Notes: generated by a model not told the origin, from the sequence alone. Counted from the stretch's first letter, positions 1 through 10,267 are shown. The stretch is 35,270 nt of DNA from Deltaproteobacteria bacterium (GCA_016234855.1 JACRNO010000025.1:1-35270); one strand, 5' to 3'. Numbers and translations are program-made.

Positions 1-75
1 CTTAAGCTGCGTCATCTCCGCAGAGAGATCGCGCAGTTCAAGACCATTATCGCCGAGAAGGAAAGGAAGGGTTAA
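1..75 (+). CDS. rpmC: 50S ribosomal protein L29, C-terminal fragment (5' truncated by window edge)
   Basis: Frame 1 reads [24 protein letters not shown] immediately upstream of rpsQ; matches L29 C-terminus and conserved synteny. Confidence 0.85.
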   Translation, partial: LKLRHLRREIAQFKTIIAEKERKG

Positions 76-76
76 G

Positions 77-346
77 ATGGAAGAGACTCAGGCCAAGGTC
101 AGGAGAAAGACCCTTGTGGGCAGCGTGCTGTCGGGCGGCAAGATGCAGAAGACCGTGACCGTTTCAATAGAGAGGCTCGCGAAGCATCCGTTCTACGGCA
201 AGTACGTAAAGACGCGCGTAAAGTACGCCGCCCACGACGAGAAGAACGAGTGCAAGACCGGCGATAAGGTCGTAATAATCGAGACGCGTCCGCTGAGCAA
301 GACCAAAAGATGGCGCGTCCAGCAGATACTGGAGAAAGCAAGATGA
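77..346 (+). CDS. rpsQ: 30S ribosomal protein S17
   Basis: ORF 89 aa, GxVxSxKMxKTVxVxIERxxxHPxYGKYVKR-type S17 sequence; synteny. Confidence 0.97.
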   Translation: MEETQAKVRRKTLVGSVLSGGKMQKTVTVSIERLAKHPFYGKYVKTRVKYAAHDEKNECKTGDKVVIIETRPLSKTKRWRVQQILEKAR

Positions 347-711
347 TACAGATGCAAAGCGTGCTCGGGGTTGCGGACAACTCCGGCGCCAAGAGAGTGG
401 CATGCATCAAGGTGATAGGCGCATCCAACAAGATGATCGCCGGCATCGGCGACATAGTCATCGCAAGCGTCAAAGAGGCGATGCCCGAGGCCAAGGTCAA
501 GAAGGGCGACGTGGTGCGCGCGGTAGTGGTGCGCACGGTCAAGGAAACGCGCCGCATCGACGGCACCTATATCAGGTTTGACGAGAATTCATGCGTAATC
601 ATCAATAAGGACAACGAGCCTATAGGCACCAGAATCTTCGGCCCGGTGGCCAGAGAGCTCAGGGCGCGCAAGTTCATGAAGATTGTGTCGCTTGCGCCTG
701 AGGTACTGTAA
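343..711 (+). CDS. rplN: 50S ribosomal protein L14
   Basis: [26 protein letters not shown]...; start reassigned from ORF-track 310 to ATG 343 (ATGA overlap with rpsQ stop). Confidence 0.97.
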   Translation: MIQMQSVLGVADNSGAKRVACIKVIGASNKMIAGIGDIVIASVKEAMPEAKVKKGDVVRAVVVRTVKETRRIDGTYIRFDENSCVIINKDNEPIGTRIFGPVARELRARKFMKIVSLAPEVL

Positions 712-846
712 AGGCGGCGTAAGGGTGTTAACGGACGGTTCGGCGGAGTTTTGCAAAAGGGTTTTAGCGAAGGCTGACAGGGCGCGTCGGCTGAAGACGG
801 TCTTGAGCCGGTTTAAAAACGGTAATTTTCATAAAAGGGTTTTCAG

Positions 847-1170
847 ATGATAAACTTCAAGATAAGGAAGGATGACCAGGTGATGGTCATAACGGGCAAA
901 GAGAAGGGCAAGACCGGCAAGGTCTCCCGCGTCAACCCGGCGAAGGCGACCGTTCTGGTGGAAAAGCTCAATATAGTCAAGCGCCATCAGAAGCCGTCGC
1001 AGAAGTACAAGCACGGGGGCATCATCGAGAAAGAGGCGCCGTTGGCCATATCGAACGTAATGTTCCTGTGCGTGAAGTGCAAGGGCCCGGTGCGCATCGG
1101 CAGGAAGCTGCTCGAGGACGGCAGAAAGGTCAGGGTCTGTAAAAAGTGCGGTGAGGTGCTCGACAAATGA
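847..1170 (+). CDS. rplX: 50S ribosomal protein L24
   Basis: [25 protein letters not shown] motif; C-terminal four-Cys zinc ribbon (CVKC...CKKC). Confidence 0.97.
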   Translation: MINFKIRKDDQVMVITGKEKGKTGKVSRVNPAKATVLVEKLNIVKRHQKPSQKYKHGGIIEKEAPLAISNVMFLCVKCKGPVRIGRKLLEDGRKVRVCKKCGEVLDK

Positions 1171-1721
1171 CGGCAAGACTCAAGACGATATATAACAAGG
1201 AAGTGGTGCCGCAGATGATGAAGGAGTTTAAATACTCCAACGTCATGCAGGTTCCGAAGCTGACGAAGATAGTCCTTAACATGGGGCTCGGCGAGGCAGT
1301 GCGCGAGGTCAAGGTCATCGAGGCCGCCACGCGCGACCTCAACCTGATAACCGGCCAGAGGCCCGTCGTGACCAAGGCGAAGAAGTCGATCGCCACCTTT
1401 AAGCTCCGCGCGGGCATGCCCATAGGCTGCATGGTGACGCTGCGCGGAGAGAAGATGTACGAGTTCTACGACCGTTTCGTGAACTTCTCCATCCCGCGCA
1501 TCAGGGACTTCAAGGGGATGCCAGACAAGTCGTTTGACGGCAGAGGCAACTATACCATAGGCGTTAAAGAGCAGATAATCTTCCCTGAAGTCGAGTACGA
1601 CAAGATAGACAAGCTCAGGGGTCTTAATATCACCATCAATACCAACGCCAAGTCGGACGAAGAGGCCAAGGCGCTCCTGAGGTTCATGGGCATGCCGTTC
1701 AAGAGCTCCGCGAAGAATTGA
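1167..1721 (+). CDS. rplE: 50S ribosomal protein L5
   Basis: 184 aa, [21 protein letters not shown]...; overlaps rplX stop (ATGA). Confidence 0.97.
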   Translation: MTARLKTIYNKEVVPQMMKEFKYSNVMQVPKLTKIVLNMGLGEAVREVKVIEAATRDLNLITGQRPVVTKAKKSIATFKLRAGMPIGCMVTLRGEKMYEFYDRFVNFSIPRIRDFKGMPDKSFDGRGNYTIGVKEQIIFPEVEYDKIDKLRGLNITINTNAKSDEEAKALLRFMGMPFKSSAKN

Positions 1722-1850
1722 GCGGGACGCTTGCGTAATACTGAAGGCCGTGTAGAGCGCCGGATTGACGCGAAGAAAGGCGGATACGGACTGCGCCGCA
1801 ATGACAGGCCGCCGGGTCGGGCCGTTTACGGGCCGGGCGGGTAACGCTAA

Positions 1851-2041
1851 GCAGGTTGCTGAAAAACTCAATTTTTTTCAGGCTGCTCAAAAAGCTCCAT
1901 ATGCGAGGAGCGAGGAATGAGGCAAATCCCCCTCAATCCCCCTTTATAAAGGGGGAAGTTACGCCGTAGTGACGAACCGGGGCACCCGCGCCAAGTGGCG
2001 TGGGTCGGACAACGAAGCAGATGGACTTTTTGAGCAGCCTG
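1851..2041. mobile_element. MITE-like palindromic repeat element (copy 1) between rplE and rpsN
   Basis: Perfect 16-bp inverted repeat CAGGCTGCTCAAAAAG (1879-1894) / CTTTTTGAGCAGCCTG (2026-2041), additional outer GCAGGTTGCTGAAAAA at 1851; interior shared with 17370-17580. Confidence 0.75.
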
Positions 2042-2069
2042 AAAGAGAAAGATTATCGGAGGTCGCAGA

Positions 2070-2255
2070 TTGGCTAAGACGTCGCTTGTAGTTAAGGCTG
2101 GCCGCAAGGCAAAGTTCAAGGTCAGAGAGTATAACCGCTGTCCGATATGCGGCAGGGCTCGCGCGTATTACAGGAAGTTCGATATGTGCAGGATATGCTT
2201 CCGCAAGATGGCGCTCAAGGGCGAACTGCCGGGCGTGATGAAGTCGAGCTGGTAA
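2070..2255 (+). CDS. rpsN: 30S ribosomal protein S14, zinc-binding type Z
   Basis: 61 aa with CPICGR...[25 protein letters not shown] start. Confidence 0.96.
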   Translation: MAKTSLVVKAGRKAKFKVREYNRCPICGRARAYYRKFDMCRICFRKMALKGELPGVMKSSW

Positions 2256-2415
2256 GACCGCCTTCGCCGTCAACGGTCGCCGTGCACCCATGACCATGAC
2301 GCGAGCCGGATGTTTAGCCGGTATAACCGCACGGCATCCGATAGATTTCATTGCACAAAGCCGGGCCGCATCCATTCGCGGGCCGGTAACCTTTAAAGAT
2401 GGAGACAGAGAAAAG

Positions 2416-2814
2416 ATGTCGATGACAGACCCGATAGCGGACTTGCTTACGAGAATAAGGAATGCGGTTCAGGCCAAGAAGCGCGACGTGGTGCTGCCGG
2501 CTTCCAGCGTCAAGCATGATATCGCAAAGATTCTCAAGGAAGAAGGCTACATAAAGGACGTCAGCCTTATCAAGGAAGACAAGCGCTCGTATCTCAAGCT
2601 GCAGCTTAAATATACCGCGGCCAAGAAGGGCGTCATAACCGGCATAAAGAGGATAAGCAAGCCGGGACTGCGTAAATACGCTGGCGCGGACGAGCTTCCG
2701 ACCGTATTGAACGGCGTCGGCGTCGCCATCATATCGACCTCCAAGGGCATCATGACCGACCGGAAGGCGCGCGAGCTTGGGGTGGGCGGCGAGGTCATCT
2801 GTACCCTTTATTAA
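2416..2814 (+). CDS. rpsH: 30S ribosomal protein S8
   Basis: [22 protein letters not shown]...; start reassigned from 2290 to ATG 2416. Confidence 0.97.
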   Translation: MSMTDPIADLLTRIRNAVQAKKRDVVLPASSVKHDIAKILKEEGYIKDVSLIKEDKRSYLKLQLKYTAAKKGVITGIKRISKPGLRKYAGADELPTVLNGVGVAIISTSKGIMTDRKARELGVGGEVICTLY

Positions 2815-3009
2815 TCGGCCTTGCCAGCCGGCTTTTTGAGGCCCGTTCCGGTGCAGTAAGGGTCAGCGGCTATATGATAAGCGAATCACTCAGGCGCACC
2901 TCCGGTCTGAGGCGGATATAACAGACAGGATGTAAAAGCGGCGCAAGCTGGCCTCTGAAGGGGCCGCCCAATAAGCCGACAAACGAAATCATCAGAAGGG
3001 TCTTGAAAA

Positions 3010-3558
3010 ATGTCAAGGATAGGAAAGCTTCCGATAAACGTGCCGCAAGGCGTGAAACTAACCCTCGAGGGCAGACTTGTCAAGGTCTCCGGCCCGCAGG
3101 GCAACCTGAAGTTGGATATCAGGCCTGAGATAAAGCTCGAGATCAAGGACAACGTCGTCACGGTCTCGAAGAACGAAGAGACGAGGGCTGCAAGCGAGCT
3201 CTTCGGCCTTACGAGAACCCTTGTCGCCAACATGGTAAAGGGTGTTTCCGAAGGGTTTACAAAGAGACTCGATATCGTCGGCGTCGGTTACAAGGCGGAC
3301 GTGCAGGGCAACGTGGTTAATCTCGCCCTCGGCTACTCTCACCCTGTAAAATATGAGCTTCCGGCCGGGGTGCAGGCTACGGTCGAGAAACAGACCGGCA
3401 TCATCCTTAAAGGACCGGATAAGCAGATGATAGGCCAGGTCGCGGCCAACATAAGGTCTCTGAGACCTCCTGAACCGTACAAGGGCAAGGGTATCAAGTA
3501 CTCCGATGAGGTAGTTAGAAGGAAGGCGGGCAAGGCTGGCAAGGCGGGAGGGAAATAA
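3010..3558 (+). CDS. rplF: 50S ribosomal protein L6
   Basis: [21 protein letters not shown]... Confidence 0.97.
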   Translation: MSRIGKLPINVPQGVKLTLEGRLVKVSGPQGNLKLDIRPEIKLEIKDNVVTVSKNEETRAASELFGLTRTLVANMVKGVSEGFTKRLDIVGVGYKADVQGNVVNLALGYSHPVKYELPAGVQATVEKQTGIILKGPDKQMIGQVAANIRSLRPPEPYKGKGIKYSDEVVRRKAGKAGKAGGK

Positions 3559-3926
3559 TGGCTAACAGGGTTGTCAAGACCACGGGTCTTGAGCGCAGGA
3601 AGATAAGGGTCAGAAAGAAGGTCACGGGCACTACTGAGCGCCCGAGGCTCAACATATTCCGCAGCAACAAGCATATATACGCGCAGGTCATAGACGATAC
3701 CAAGGGCAGGACCATTGCAGCGGCTTCCACCAAGACCAAGGAAGTCGCAGGGCAGGCCGCGAAGCTCAAGAAGGCGGACGCCGCCAAAAAGGTAGGCGAG
3801 GCCGTGGCGAAGCTCGCCCTTGGCAAGGGTATAGACAAGGTAGTCTTCGATAGAGGCGGGTATATCTATCACGGACGCATCAAGTCGGTTGCGGACGGCG
3901 CAAGAGAGTCCGGGCTCAAGTTTTAA
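3558..3926 (+). CDS. rplR: 50S ribosomal protein L18
   Basis: L18 sequence; overlaps rplF stop. Confidence 0.97.
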   Translation: MANRVVKTTGLERRKIRVRKKVTGTTERPRLNIFRSNKHIYAQVIDDTKGRTIAAASTKTKEVAGQAAKLKKADAAKKVGEAVAKLALGKGIDKVVFDRGGYIYHGRIKSVADGARESGLKF

Positions 3927-4146
3927 TAGAAAGCGCCGCCTGCATGAAGGGCGGTCTCGAGTTGCGGGTTCGAGCTGCACGACCGTCAGCATCATGCTGA
4001 ACATAGAAGTTAACCGGACCTTTGCCGTTGAAATCACGAACTCACAGGCGGTCTAAGTAAACCGGCGCCGCAGGCAGGGTGAGGGACGTTCGCACGGGCA
4101 AGGGTGTAAAAAACCTGCTTACGTAAACACGTAGAGGGAGGCATTT

Positions 4147-4635
4147 TTGGACAAGATAGACGCAAGTAGCTTGGAAATCAAGGACAAGCTCGTATACCTG
4201 AACAGGGTTGCCAAGGTCGTCAAGGGCGGAAAGCGTTTCAGCTTTAACGCCATAGTGGTGGTCGGCGACGGCAAGGGTCATGTGGGCGCGGGTCTTGGCA
4301 AGGCCAACGAAGTCCCTGAGGCTATAAGAAAGGCGATTGAGCAGGGGAAGAAGTCGCTCATTCGCGTCGCTATAAAGGACGGGACTATACCCTACGAGGT
4401 TACCGGCGTATATGGCGCGGGCAGGGTCTTTTTAAGACCGGCCGGGCCTGGTACCGGCGTCATCGCCGGCGGCGCGGTCAGGGCGGTCATAGAGGCAACC
4501 GGCATCAGCAACGTCCTTACAAAGTGCATCGGCACGAGCAATCCGCATAACGTCGTAAAGGCCACGCTTGAGGCGCTCTCCCAGTTGAAGAGTCCCGAGG
4601 CGATAGCGGAGTTGCGCGGCAAGCGCGCCCTGTAG
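4147..4635 (+). CDS. rpsE: 30S ribosomal protein S5
   Basis: [36 protein letters not shown]...; TTG start. Confidence 0.97.
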   Translation: MDKIDASSLEIKDKLVYLNRVAKVVKGGKRFSFNAIVVVGDGKGHVGAGLGKANEVPEAIRKAIEQGKKSLIRVAIKDGTIPYEVTGVYGAGRVFLRPAGPGTGVIAGGAVRAVIEATGISNVLTKCIGTSNPHNVVKATLEALSQLKSPEAIAELRGKRAL

Positions 4636-4880
4636 CGGCAAGCCGGCCTGGAAGGCTGCGCGACGCTAAAGGGCAGGGCAGGAAGCCGGGGCTGATACTT
4701 GGTTTAGCCGGACCGCAGTGGGATTTAAGGGAAGGGTGGTGTTAAAGGGCAGGGCTGAATAGGACTGACGTTTTGTTGTACGGTCAGGCAGCGGAGATTC
4801 TATGCGCGGCCGTCGATAATGGGTCTTAACGGGCAAGCCGGGGTTCAGGCGGGCCGATATATTTCAATAAAGGCAAGGCG

Positions 4881-5069
4881 ATGACTGAAAAGAAGAAAAA
4901 GACGATAAAAGTAACGCTCACCAAGAGCGGTATCGGCTACAATGAGCGGCAGAAGAAGACCCTTCTCGGCCTGGGCCTCAGGAAGGTGGGCAGGTCCAAG
5001 GTGCTTGTCGACTCGGCCCCGGTGCGCGGGATGATAAACAAGGTCTCGCACCTCGTCTCGGTAGAGTAG
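4881..5069 (+). CDS. rpmD: 50S ribosomal protein L30
   Basis: 62 aa, IKVTLTKSGIGYNERQKKTLLGLGLRKVGRSKVL. Confidence 0.96.
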   Translation: MTEKKKKTIKVTLTKSGIGYNERQKKTLLGLGLRKVGRSKVLVDSAPVRGMINKVSHLVSVE

Positions 5070-5203
5070 TCGGCCTGTCATCCATCGGCCGTCTCTCACT
5101 TTGCAGGCGGTGCGCGTGACGCTTTGAGCGGCCTTATGCGGCCGTTTTTGAGCCTGCGGCGCAGGCCGATATCCTCAAACTCATTTTTATAGGAGCTACA
5201 ACC

Positions 5204-5644
5204 ATGTTGGACAGATTGAAGGCGCCGAAGGGCGCCGTTAAGAACAGAAAGAGGGTTGGCCGCGGCGAAGGCGGCGGCTCCGGCAAGACCTCTGGCAAGG
5301 GCGGCAAGGGCCAGACCGCGCGCAGCGGCGGCAGTATCAAACCGGGTTTTGAGGGCGGTCAGATGCCCCTTCAGAGGCGTCTGCCCAAGAGGGGTTTTAC
5401 GAATATATTCAAGGTGAAGGCGCGTATCGTAAACCTCGGCAGGATAGCCGAGTGCTTTGCCAAGGGTGCGGTCGTTACACCGCAGGTCCTTGAGGAGAAG
5501 GGTCTTATCAGGTCCGGCAAGGGCCCTGTTAAGGTGCTTGGCGAGGGCGAGTTCGGCAAGGCCCTGACGATAAAGGCCGGTATGTTCAGCGCCTCAGCCA
5601 TCGACAAGATCAAGGCGGCGGGTGGAGCGGCGGAGGTAATATAA
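5204..5644 (+). CDS. rplO: 50S ribosomal protein L15
   Basis: KRVGRGEGGGSGKTSGKGGKGQTARSGG... Confidence 0.97.
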   Translation: MLDRLKAPKGAVKNRKRVGRGEGGGSGKTSGKGGKGQTARSGGSIKPGFEGGQMPLQRRLPKRGFTNIFKVKARIVNLGRIAECFAKGAVVTPQVLEEKGLIRSGKGPVKVLGEGEFGKALTIKAGMFSASAIDKIKAAGGAAEVI

Positions 5645-5645
5645 G

Positions 5646-6953
5646 TTGGCGTCCCTCACCTCGACCATAGGAAAGATACCGGAGCTTAACCGTCGTATAA
5701 TCATTACGCTTATTGCCCTGGCCGTATTCAGGATAGGCGTATTCATACCCACCCCAGGCATAGACGCCGAGGCGCTCTCCGCGTTTTTCAAGGGGGCAAG
5801 CGGCACGCTTCTCGACTTCGCCACCATGTTTACCGGCGGAGCGCTTGAGAGGTTCTCCGTCTTCTCTCTCGGCATCATGCCGTATATCAGCGCGTCCATT
5901 ATCCTGCAGCTTCTTACCGCCGTTGTGCCGCACCTCGAAAAACTCTCCAAAGAAGGCGAGTCGGGCAGGCGCACGATAACCCAGTATACCCGCTACCTGA
6001 CGATAGCTTTAAGCATCGTTCAGGGCATGATGATAGCCGTGGGCCTTGAGTCGATGGCAGGGCCGGGCGGGGCGAATATCGTCATTCACCCCGGTTGGGG
6101 TTTCAGGCTCTTTACGGTCGTGACCCTTACCGCCGGCACAACCTTTCTCATGTGGCTCGGCGAGCAGATTACTGAAAGGGGCATCGGCAACGGGATTTCC
6201 CTCATCATCTTCGTCGGCATCATAGCGAGGATGCCCGCGGCGTTTACGCATACGATACAGCTTGTCAGGACGGGCGAGATGAGCTTTGTGGTCGTCTTGC
6301 TTATGATAATCATGATGGTGCTGGTCATCGGCTTCATCGTCTTTATGGAGATGGCCCAGCGCAGGATTCCCATACAGTATCCAAAGCGCGTCGTGGGCCG
6401 TAAGGTGCTCGGCGGCGGCACACAGCACCTGCCGTTGAAGCTCAACAGCGCGGGCGTCATACCGCCCATCTTCGCCTCGTCGATAATAGTCTTTCCGGCT
6501 ACGATTGCGAACTTTATCAAGATACCGGTCATGCAGACCATCTCCGCCAGCCTTAACCCGGGCGGGGTGCTGTATAACGTGCTTTATATCGCATTGATAA
6601 TATTCTTCACCTTCTTCTATACGGCAGTCCAGTTCAACCCGAAGGAAGTGGCGGAGAACCTGAAGAAGTACGGCGGCTTTGTACCGGGCATCCGTCCCGG
6701 CGCGCATACCGCCGATTATATAGACATGGTGCTGACAAGGATAACGCTCTGGGGAGCGCTCTATCTGGCCCTTGTCTGCGTGCTGCCATCGGTGCTCGTG
6801 GCCGAGTTCAACGCCCCGTTTTACTTCGGCGGCACCGCGCTCCTCATCGTGGTCGGCGTAGCCATGGACACCGCGCAGCAGATAGAGTCTCACATGCTCG
6901 CGCGCAGTTACGACGGTCTGCTTAAAAAGGGCAAGGTGCGCGGCAGGAGCTGA
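5646..6953 (+). CDS. secY: Preprotein translocase subunit SecY
   Basis: 435 aa polytopic protein with SecY signatures; TTG start directly after rplO. Confidence 0.97.
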   Translation: MASLTSTIGKIPELNRRIIITLIALAVFRIGVFIPTPGIDAEALSAFFKGASGTLLDFATMFTGGALERFSVFSLGIMPYISASIILQLLTAVVPHLEKLSKEGESGRRTITQYTRYLTIALSIVQGMMIAVGLESMAGPGGANIVIHPGWGFRLFTVVTLTAGTTFLMWLGEQITERGIGNGISLIIFVGIIARMPAAFTHTIQLVRTGEMSFVVVLLMIIMMVLVIGFIVFMEMAQRRIPIQYPKRVVGRKVLGGGTQHLPLKLNSAGVIPPIFASSIIVFPATIANFIKIPVMQTISASLNPGGVLYNVLYIALIIFFTFFYTAVQFNPKEVAENLKKYGGFVPGIRPGAHTADYIDMVLTRITLWGALYLALVCVLPSVLVAEFNAPFYFGGTALLIVVGVAMDTAQQIESHMLARSYDGLLKKGKVRGRS

Positions 6954-7014
6954 TAGAGGTCCACGCGCGTCAGACGCGGTCTTTCGGGTTTTATATGCTG
7001 CCCGCCTTAATCGC

Positions 7015-7046
7015 GGCCGCACCCGCGCGGGAGCGTGGATTGAGAC
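7015..7046 (+). repeat. Solitary CRISPR-repeat-like sequence (type I-C-like) upstream of adk
   Basis: GGCCGCACCCGCGCGGGAGCGTGGATTGAGAC: imperfect hairpin plus GTGGATTGA(A/G)AC 3' end characteristic of I-C repeats; 19-nt contiguous identity with 9777-9808; ends 16 nt before the adk ATG. Confidence 0.55.
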
Positions 7047-7062
7047 ATTATCGACGAGGTTT

Positions 7063-7722
7063 ATGAATATCATTCTTCTCGGCCCCCCCGGGGCCGGTAA
7101 AGGGACCCAAGGCAAGCTTATTGCCCAGCAATATTCCATACCGCAGATTTCAACGGGCGATATCCTGCGCGCAAACGTCAAGAACAAGACCGCGCTCGGG
7201 CTCAAGGCCAGGGAGTTCATGGACAAAGGCGTGCTCGTGACCGACGATATAGTCGTAGGCATGGTCGAAGACCGCATAGCTATGAAGGATTGTCAGGCCG
7301 GTTTCATACTCGACGGTTTTCCGAGGAATATCAATCAGGCCGGTGTGCTCGGCAGGATGCTCGAAGGCGCGGGAAAGAAGGTCGACTACGTCATCGGCAT
7401 AGAGGTGGACAAGAAGGCCCTTGTCAAGCGTCTTTCCGGCAGGCGCGTATGCAGGAAGTGCGGCGAGAGCTACCATATAGTCTTCAGCCAGCCGCTCAAC
7501 CAGGGCATCTGCGACAAATGCGGCGGCGAGCTGTACCAGAGGGAAGACGACTTGGAAGAGACCATTGCGGCGCGCCTGGACGTCTATGAGCAGGAGACGC
7601 TGCCGCTCGTGGCATATTACACAGAGCGCGGATTGTATCGCGCCATCAACGGCGCTGGGGCGGTAGACATGATAACCGGCGCAATCGTGGAAGCCATTGA
7701 GAAGGGAAAACATAATACTTAA
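7063..7722 (+). CDS. adk: Adenylate kinase, zinc-binding LID type
   Basis: MNIILLGPPGAGKGTQ P-loop; CRKCGESYH...CDKCGGELYQR zinc LID. Confidence 0.98.
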   Translation: MNIILLGPPGAGKGTQGKLIAQQYSIPQISTGDILRANVKNKTALGLKAREFMDKGVLVTDDIVVGMVEDRIAMKDCQAGFILDGFPRNINQAGVLGRMLEGAGKKVDYVIGIEVDKKALVKRLSGRRVCRKCGESYHIVFSQPLNQGICDKCGGELYQREDDLEETIAARLDVYEQETLPLVAYYTERGLYRAINGAGAVDMITGAIVEAIEKGKHNT

Positions 7723-8288
7723 GACTCCTGAGGAGATAGGTATTATGCGGCGCAGCGGCGGCATAGTCGCTTCCGTGTTACAGTCGCTTCGTGAGACGGT
7801 CAGACCCGGGATAACCACGCTCGAACTTGAGCGGTGCGCCGAGGCCGAGATTAAAAGACGCAAGGCCGTTCCGGCGTTCAAAGGGTATAAGGGCTACCCG
7901 TTCTGTCTGTGCACCTCCGTAAAGGAGCAGGTCGTTCACGGCATGCCGTCAAAGAGGGTCTTGAACGACGGCGATATCGTAAGCATTGACGTAGGGGTGC
8001 TATACGACGGTTTCTTCGGGGATGCCGCCATAACCGTGCCCGTAGGCTCCGTTAAAGATGAGGCCGCCGCCTCAGGTGCCTAACTTCGGTCCGCCCGGCG
8101 TAGGTGAGAAACTAAAGCCCGGGATGGTTCTGGCCATCGAGCCTATGATAAACGCTGGCGGCTATAAGGTAAAAGTCCTTGGCGACGGTTGGACGGCGGT
8201 TACGGAGGACGGCGCTCTTTCGGCCCATTTCGAGCACACCGTGGCCGTTACAAAGGAAGGCCCGTTGGTGTTGACGCGGCTGAGCTGA
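7697..8288 (+). pseudogene. map: Type I methionine aminopeptidase, internally deleted and frameshifted
   Basis: N-part 7697-8083 (LKTPEEIGIMRRSGGIVA...[28 protein letters not shown]) and C-part 8058-8288 ([29 protein letters not shown]...FEHTVAVT) in different frames; the roughly 60-70 residues normally between them, including GHGIG, are missing. Confidence 0.85.
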
Positions 8289-8424
8289 ACGCCCGCAGGC
8301 GCTCATGGCGCTCGGACGGATGCTTGCGCCGATTCTGTTGTTTCAGCCGGTTCGTGACGCCGCCTTCCTATTTTTAGTTTTTTTCATATTTTTGTCTTTT
8401 TCGCGTGTAGGGGCTTGACAAGTA

Positions 8425-8433
8425 TGTTATAAT
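8425..8433 (+). promoter_or_regulatory. Candidate extended -10 promoter (TGtTATAAT) upstream of infA
   Basis: TGTTATAAT in an AT-rich stretch between map and infA. Confidence 0.4.
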
Positions 8434-8587
8434 ACACAATTCGACGGCATGGAGAGACTCCTGTCTCGATATTCCTATAGGCAAGGCTTTGTGACCGGGC
8501 CTGCATCCGGTAATGGCTGGCGGTCTGACAAGCGGAAACATCCGTATAATGTATCAACAAACGCAATAGACAAGGCTAAACGCGGAT

Positions 8588-8806
8588 ATGGTCAAAGAGG
8601 AATCCATACAGGTGGAAGGCACGGTGGTGGAGACGCTGCCCAATGCCATGTTTCGCGTAGAGCTTGAAAATAAGCATGTAGTGCTTGCCCATGTATCAGG
8701 CAAGATGAGGATGCACTTTATAAAGATACTCCCGGGTGATAAGGTTACCATAGAACTTTCACCTTATGACCTGACAAGGGGCCGGATAACCTACAGGTCG
8801 AAGTAG
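8588..8806 (+). CDS. infA: Translation initiation factor IF-1
   Basis: 72 aa, [68 protein letters not shown]. Confidence 0.98.
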   Translation: MVKEESIQVEGTVVETLPNAMFRVELENKHVVLAHVSGKMRMHFIKILPGDKVTIELSPYDLTRGRITYRSK

Positions 8807-8970
8807 CGCGCAATCCGTCCGTGCATATTGCAGGGCGCTTGTTATTCGGTTATTGCAGGCGGCAGCGTTATGTAAGATGTATGTGGCGCGAGACAGCCTT
8901 AAATAGTTTGACCGACGCTATGTTGTAAAGCGCGCCGGGGCGTATAGTAAAATTTGGAGACGAGGATACG

Positions 8971-9084
8971 ATGAAGGTAAGAAGCTCGGTAAAAAAGATA
9001 TGTGTAAAGTGCAAGATAATCAAGCGTAACGGGGTTGTGCGCGTAGTGTGCGCAAATCCGAAGCATAAGCAGAGACAGGGCTAA
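8971..9084 (+). CDS. rpmJ: 50S ribosomal protein L36 (not in supplied ORF track)
   Basis: [37 protein letters not shown], 37 aa. Confidence 0.97.
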   Translation: MKVRSSVKKICVKCKIIKRNGVVRVVCANPKHKQRQG

Positions 9085-9165
9085 GACGTCTGTGAGGCCG
9101 GTTGAGCCGGTCTCGGGACGCACGTGACCCGGAAACCATCGTAAGCTCATCAAAGGAGGGGCAAG

Positions 9166-9540
9166 TTGGCCAGAATTGCCGGTGTAGACCTCAATAAAAA
9201 CAAGCGTATCAGCGTGGCGCTTACCAAGATATACGGTCTTGGCGACGCCTCTGTCGCAAGCATCCTCGCGAAGGCCGAAGTTGACCCGGCCACCAGGACG
9301 CAGGACCTTACCGAGGCGCAGGTTGGCGCCATAAGGAAGGTCATCGACACCACGTACAAGGTCGAAGGCGACCTGCGTAAGGAAGTCTCCATGCACGTCA
9401 AGATGCTCGTTGACATGGGTTGCTACAGGGGGATACGCCACAGGAAGAACCTTCCGGTCCGCGGCCAGCGCACGCATACAAACGCGCGCACGCGCAAGGG
9501 GCCGAGAAAGGGCGTCGTATCCATAAGAAAGACCGAGTAG
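9166..9540 (+). CDS. rpsM: 30S ribosomal protein S13
   Basis: [23 protein letters not shown]...[21 protein letters not shown] start. Confidence 0.97.
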   Translation: MARIAGVDLNKNKRISVALTKIYGLGDASVASILAKAEVDPATRTQDLTEAQVGAIRKVIDTTYKVEGDLRKEVSMHVKMLVDMGCYRGIRHRKNLPVRGQRTHTNARTRKGPRKGVVSIRKTE

Positions 9541-9776
9541 TCAGGGCCGGGTGGGCATGGCGGCGGGTTAGTTCTCGCGCCGTAACGGTCTGCATAGCAA
9601 GGCATCTTTTTAATGCGCGGCCTGTAAGGGACGCATGACTGATTCAGACGGCATGACGGGCGCCGGACTTGTTAATCGCATTGCGGTTCTGGTCTGACTC
9701 GTTGAGGGTTTATATAGGGCTGCTTGATGAAGAACGGACTCCGGCTTTAAGCGTGACAGCCGTAGGCAGGAATAAC

Positions 9777-9808
9777 GCCGCTCCCCGCGCGGGAGCGTGG
9801 ATAGAAAC
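9777..9808 (+). repeat. Solitary CRISPR-repeat-like sequence (type I-C-like) upstream of rpsK
   Basis: GCCGCTCCCCGCGCGGGAGCGTGGATAGAAAC: 32 nt, 7-bp stem CGCTCCC/GGGAGCG, GTGGATAGAAAC tail; ends 15 nt before the rpsK ATG. Confidence 0.6.
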
Positions 9809-9823
9809 TAAAAAAAGAGGCGA

Positions 9824-10201
9824 ATGATGGCGAAGCAGAAGAAGGATAAAAGGTCGGTATCGAAGGCTATTGCCCATATAAAATCCACCTTCAACAACAC
9901 CATGATAACCATAGCGGACCCGGCCGGGAACGTAATCTCGTGGGCGAGCTCCGGCGGACAGGGGTTCAGGGGGTCGAGGAAGGGCACGCCGTTCGCCGCG
10001 CAGGTGGCGGCTGAGAAGGCCGCAAAGAGCGCGATGGACAGCGGCGTAAAGAGCGTTGACGTGTATATCAACGGCCCCGGCTCAGGCAGGGAAGCGGCGC
10101 TCAGGGCGCTTCAGACCGCCGGTTTCGGCATAAGCCTTATCAGAGACGTAACGCCGCTTCCGCACAACGGTTGCAGGCCGCCCAAGAGGCGCAGGGTTTA
10201 A
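9824..10201 (+). CDS. rpsK: 30S ribosomal protein S11
   Basis: S11 sequence ending [18 protein letters not shown]. Confidence 0.98.
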   Translation: MMAKQKKDKRSVSKAIAHIKSTFNNTMITIADPAGNVISWASSGGQGFRGSRKGTPFAAQVAAEKAAKSAMDSGVKSVDVYINGPGSGREAALRALQTAGFGISLIRDVTPLPHNGCRPPKRRRV

Positions 10202-10267
10202 CAGGGCATGCGCGGCGCGTGAATGCGCCGGGGTTATCCGCAAATGCGGGGTTTCCGGCGGCGCCGC

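Noticed and set aside
987-1871. Long minus-strand ORF (294 aa) opposite rplX/rplE
   Set aside because: Antisense to conserved ribosomal genes with no recognisable protein features; GC-rich shadow ORF.
6009-7277. 422-aa minus-strand ORF opposite secY/adk
   Set aside because: Shadow ORF of conserved genes; His/Arg-rich composition typical of antisense frames.
8416-8433. TTGACA...TATAAT at 8416-8433 as a canonical promoter
   Set aside because: The spacer is only about 7 nt; only the extended -10 TGtTATAAT is plausible.
7015-9808. A true CRISPR array spanning the two CRISPR-like repeats
   Set aside because: The copies are about 2.76 kb apart with four protein-coding genes between; no spacers and no cas genes in the window.
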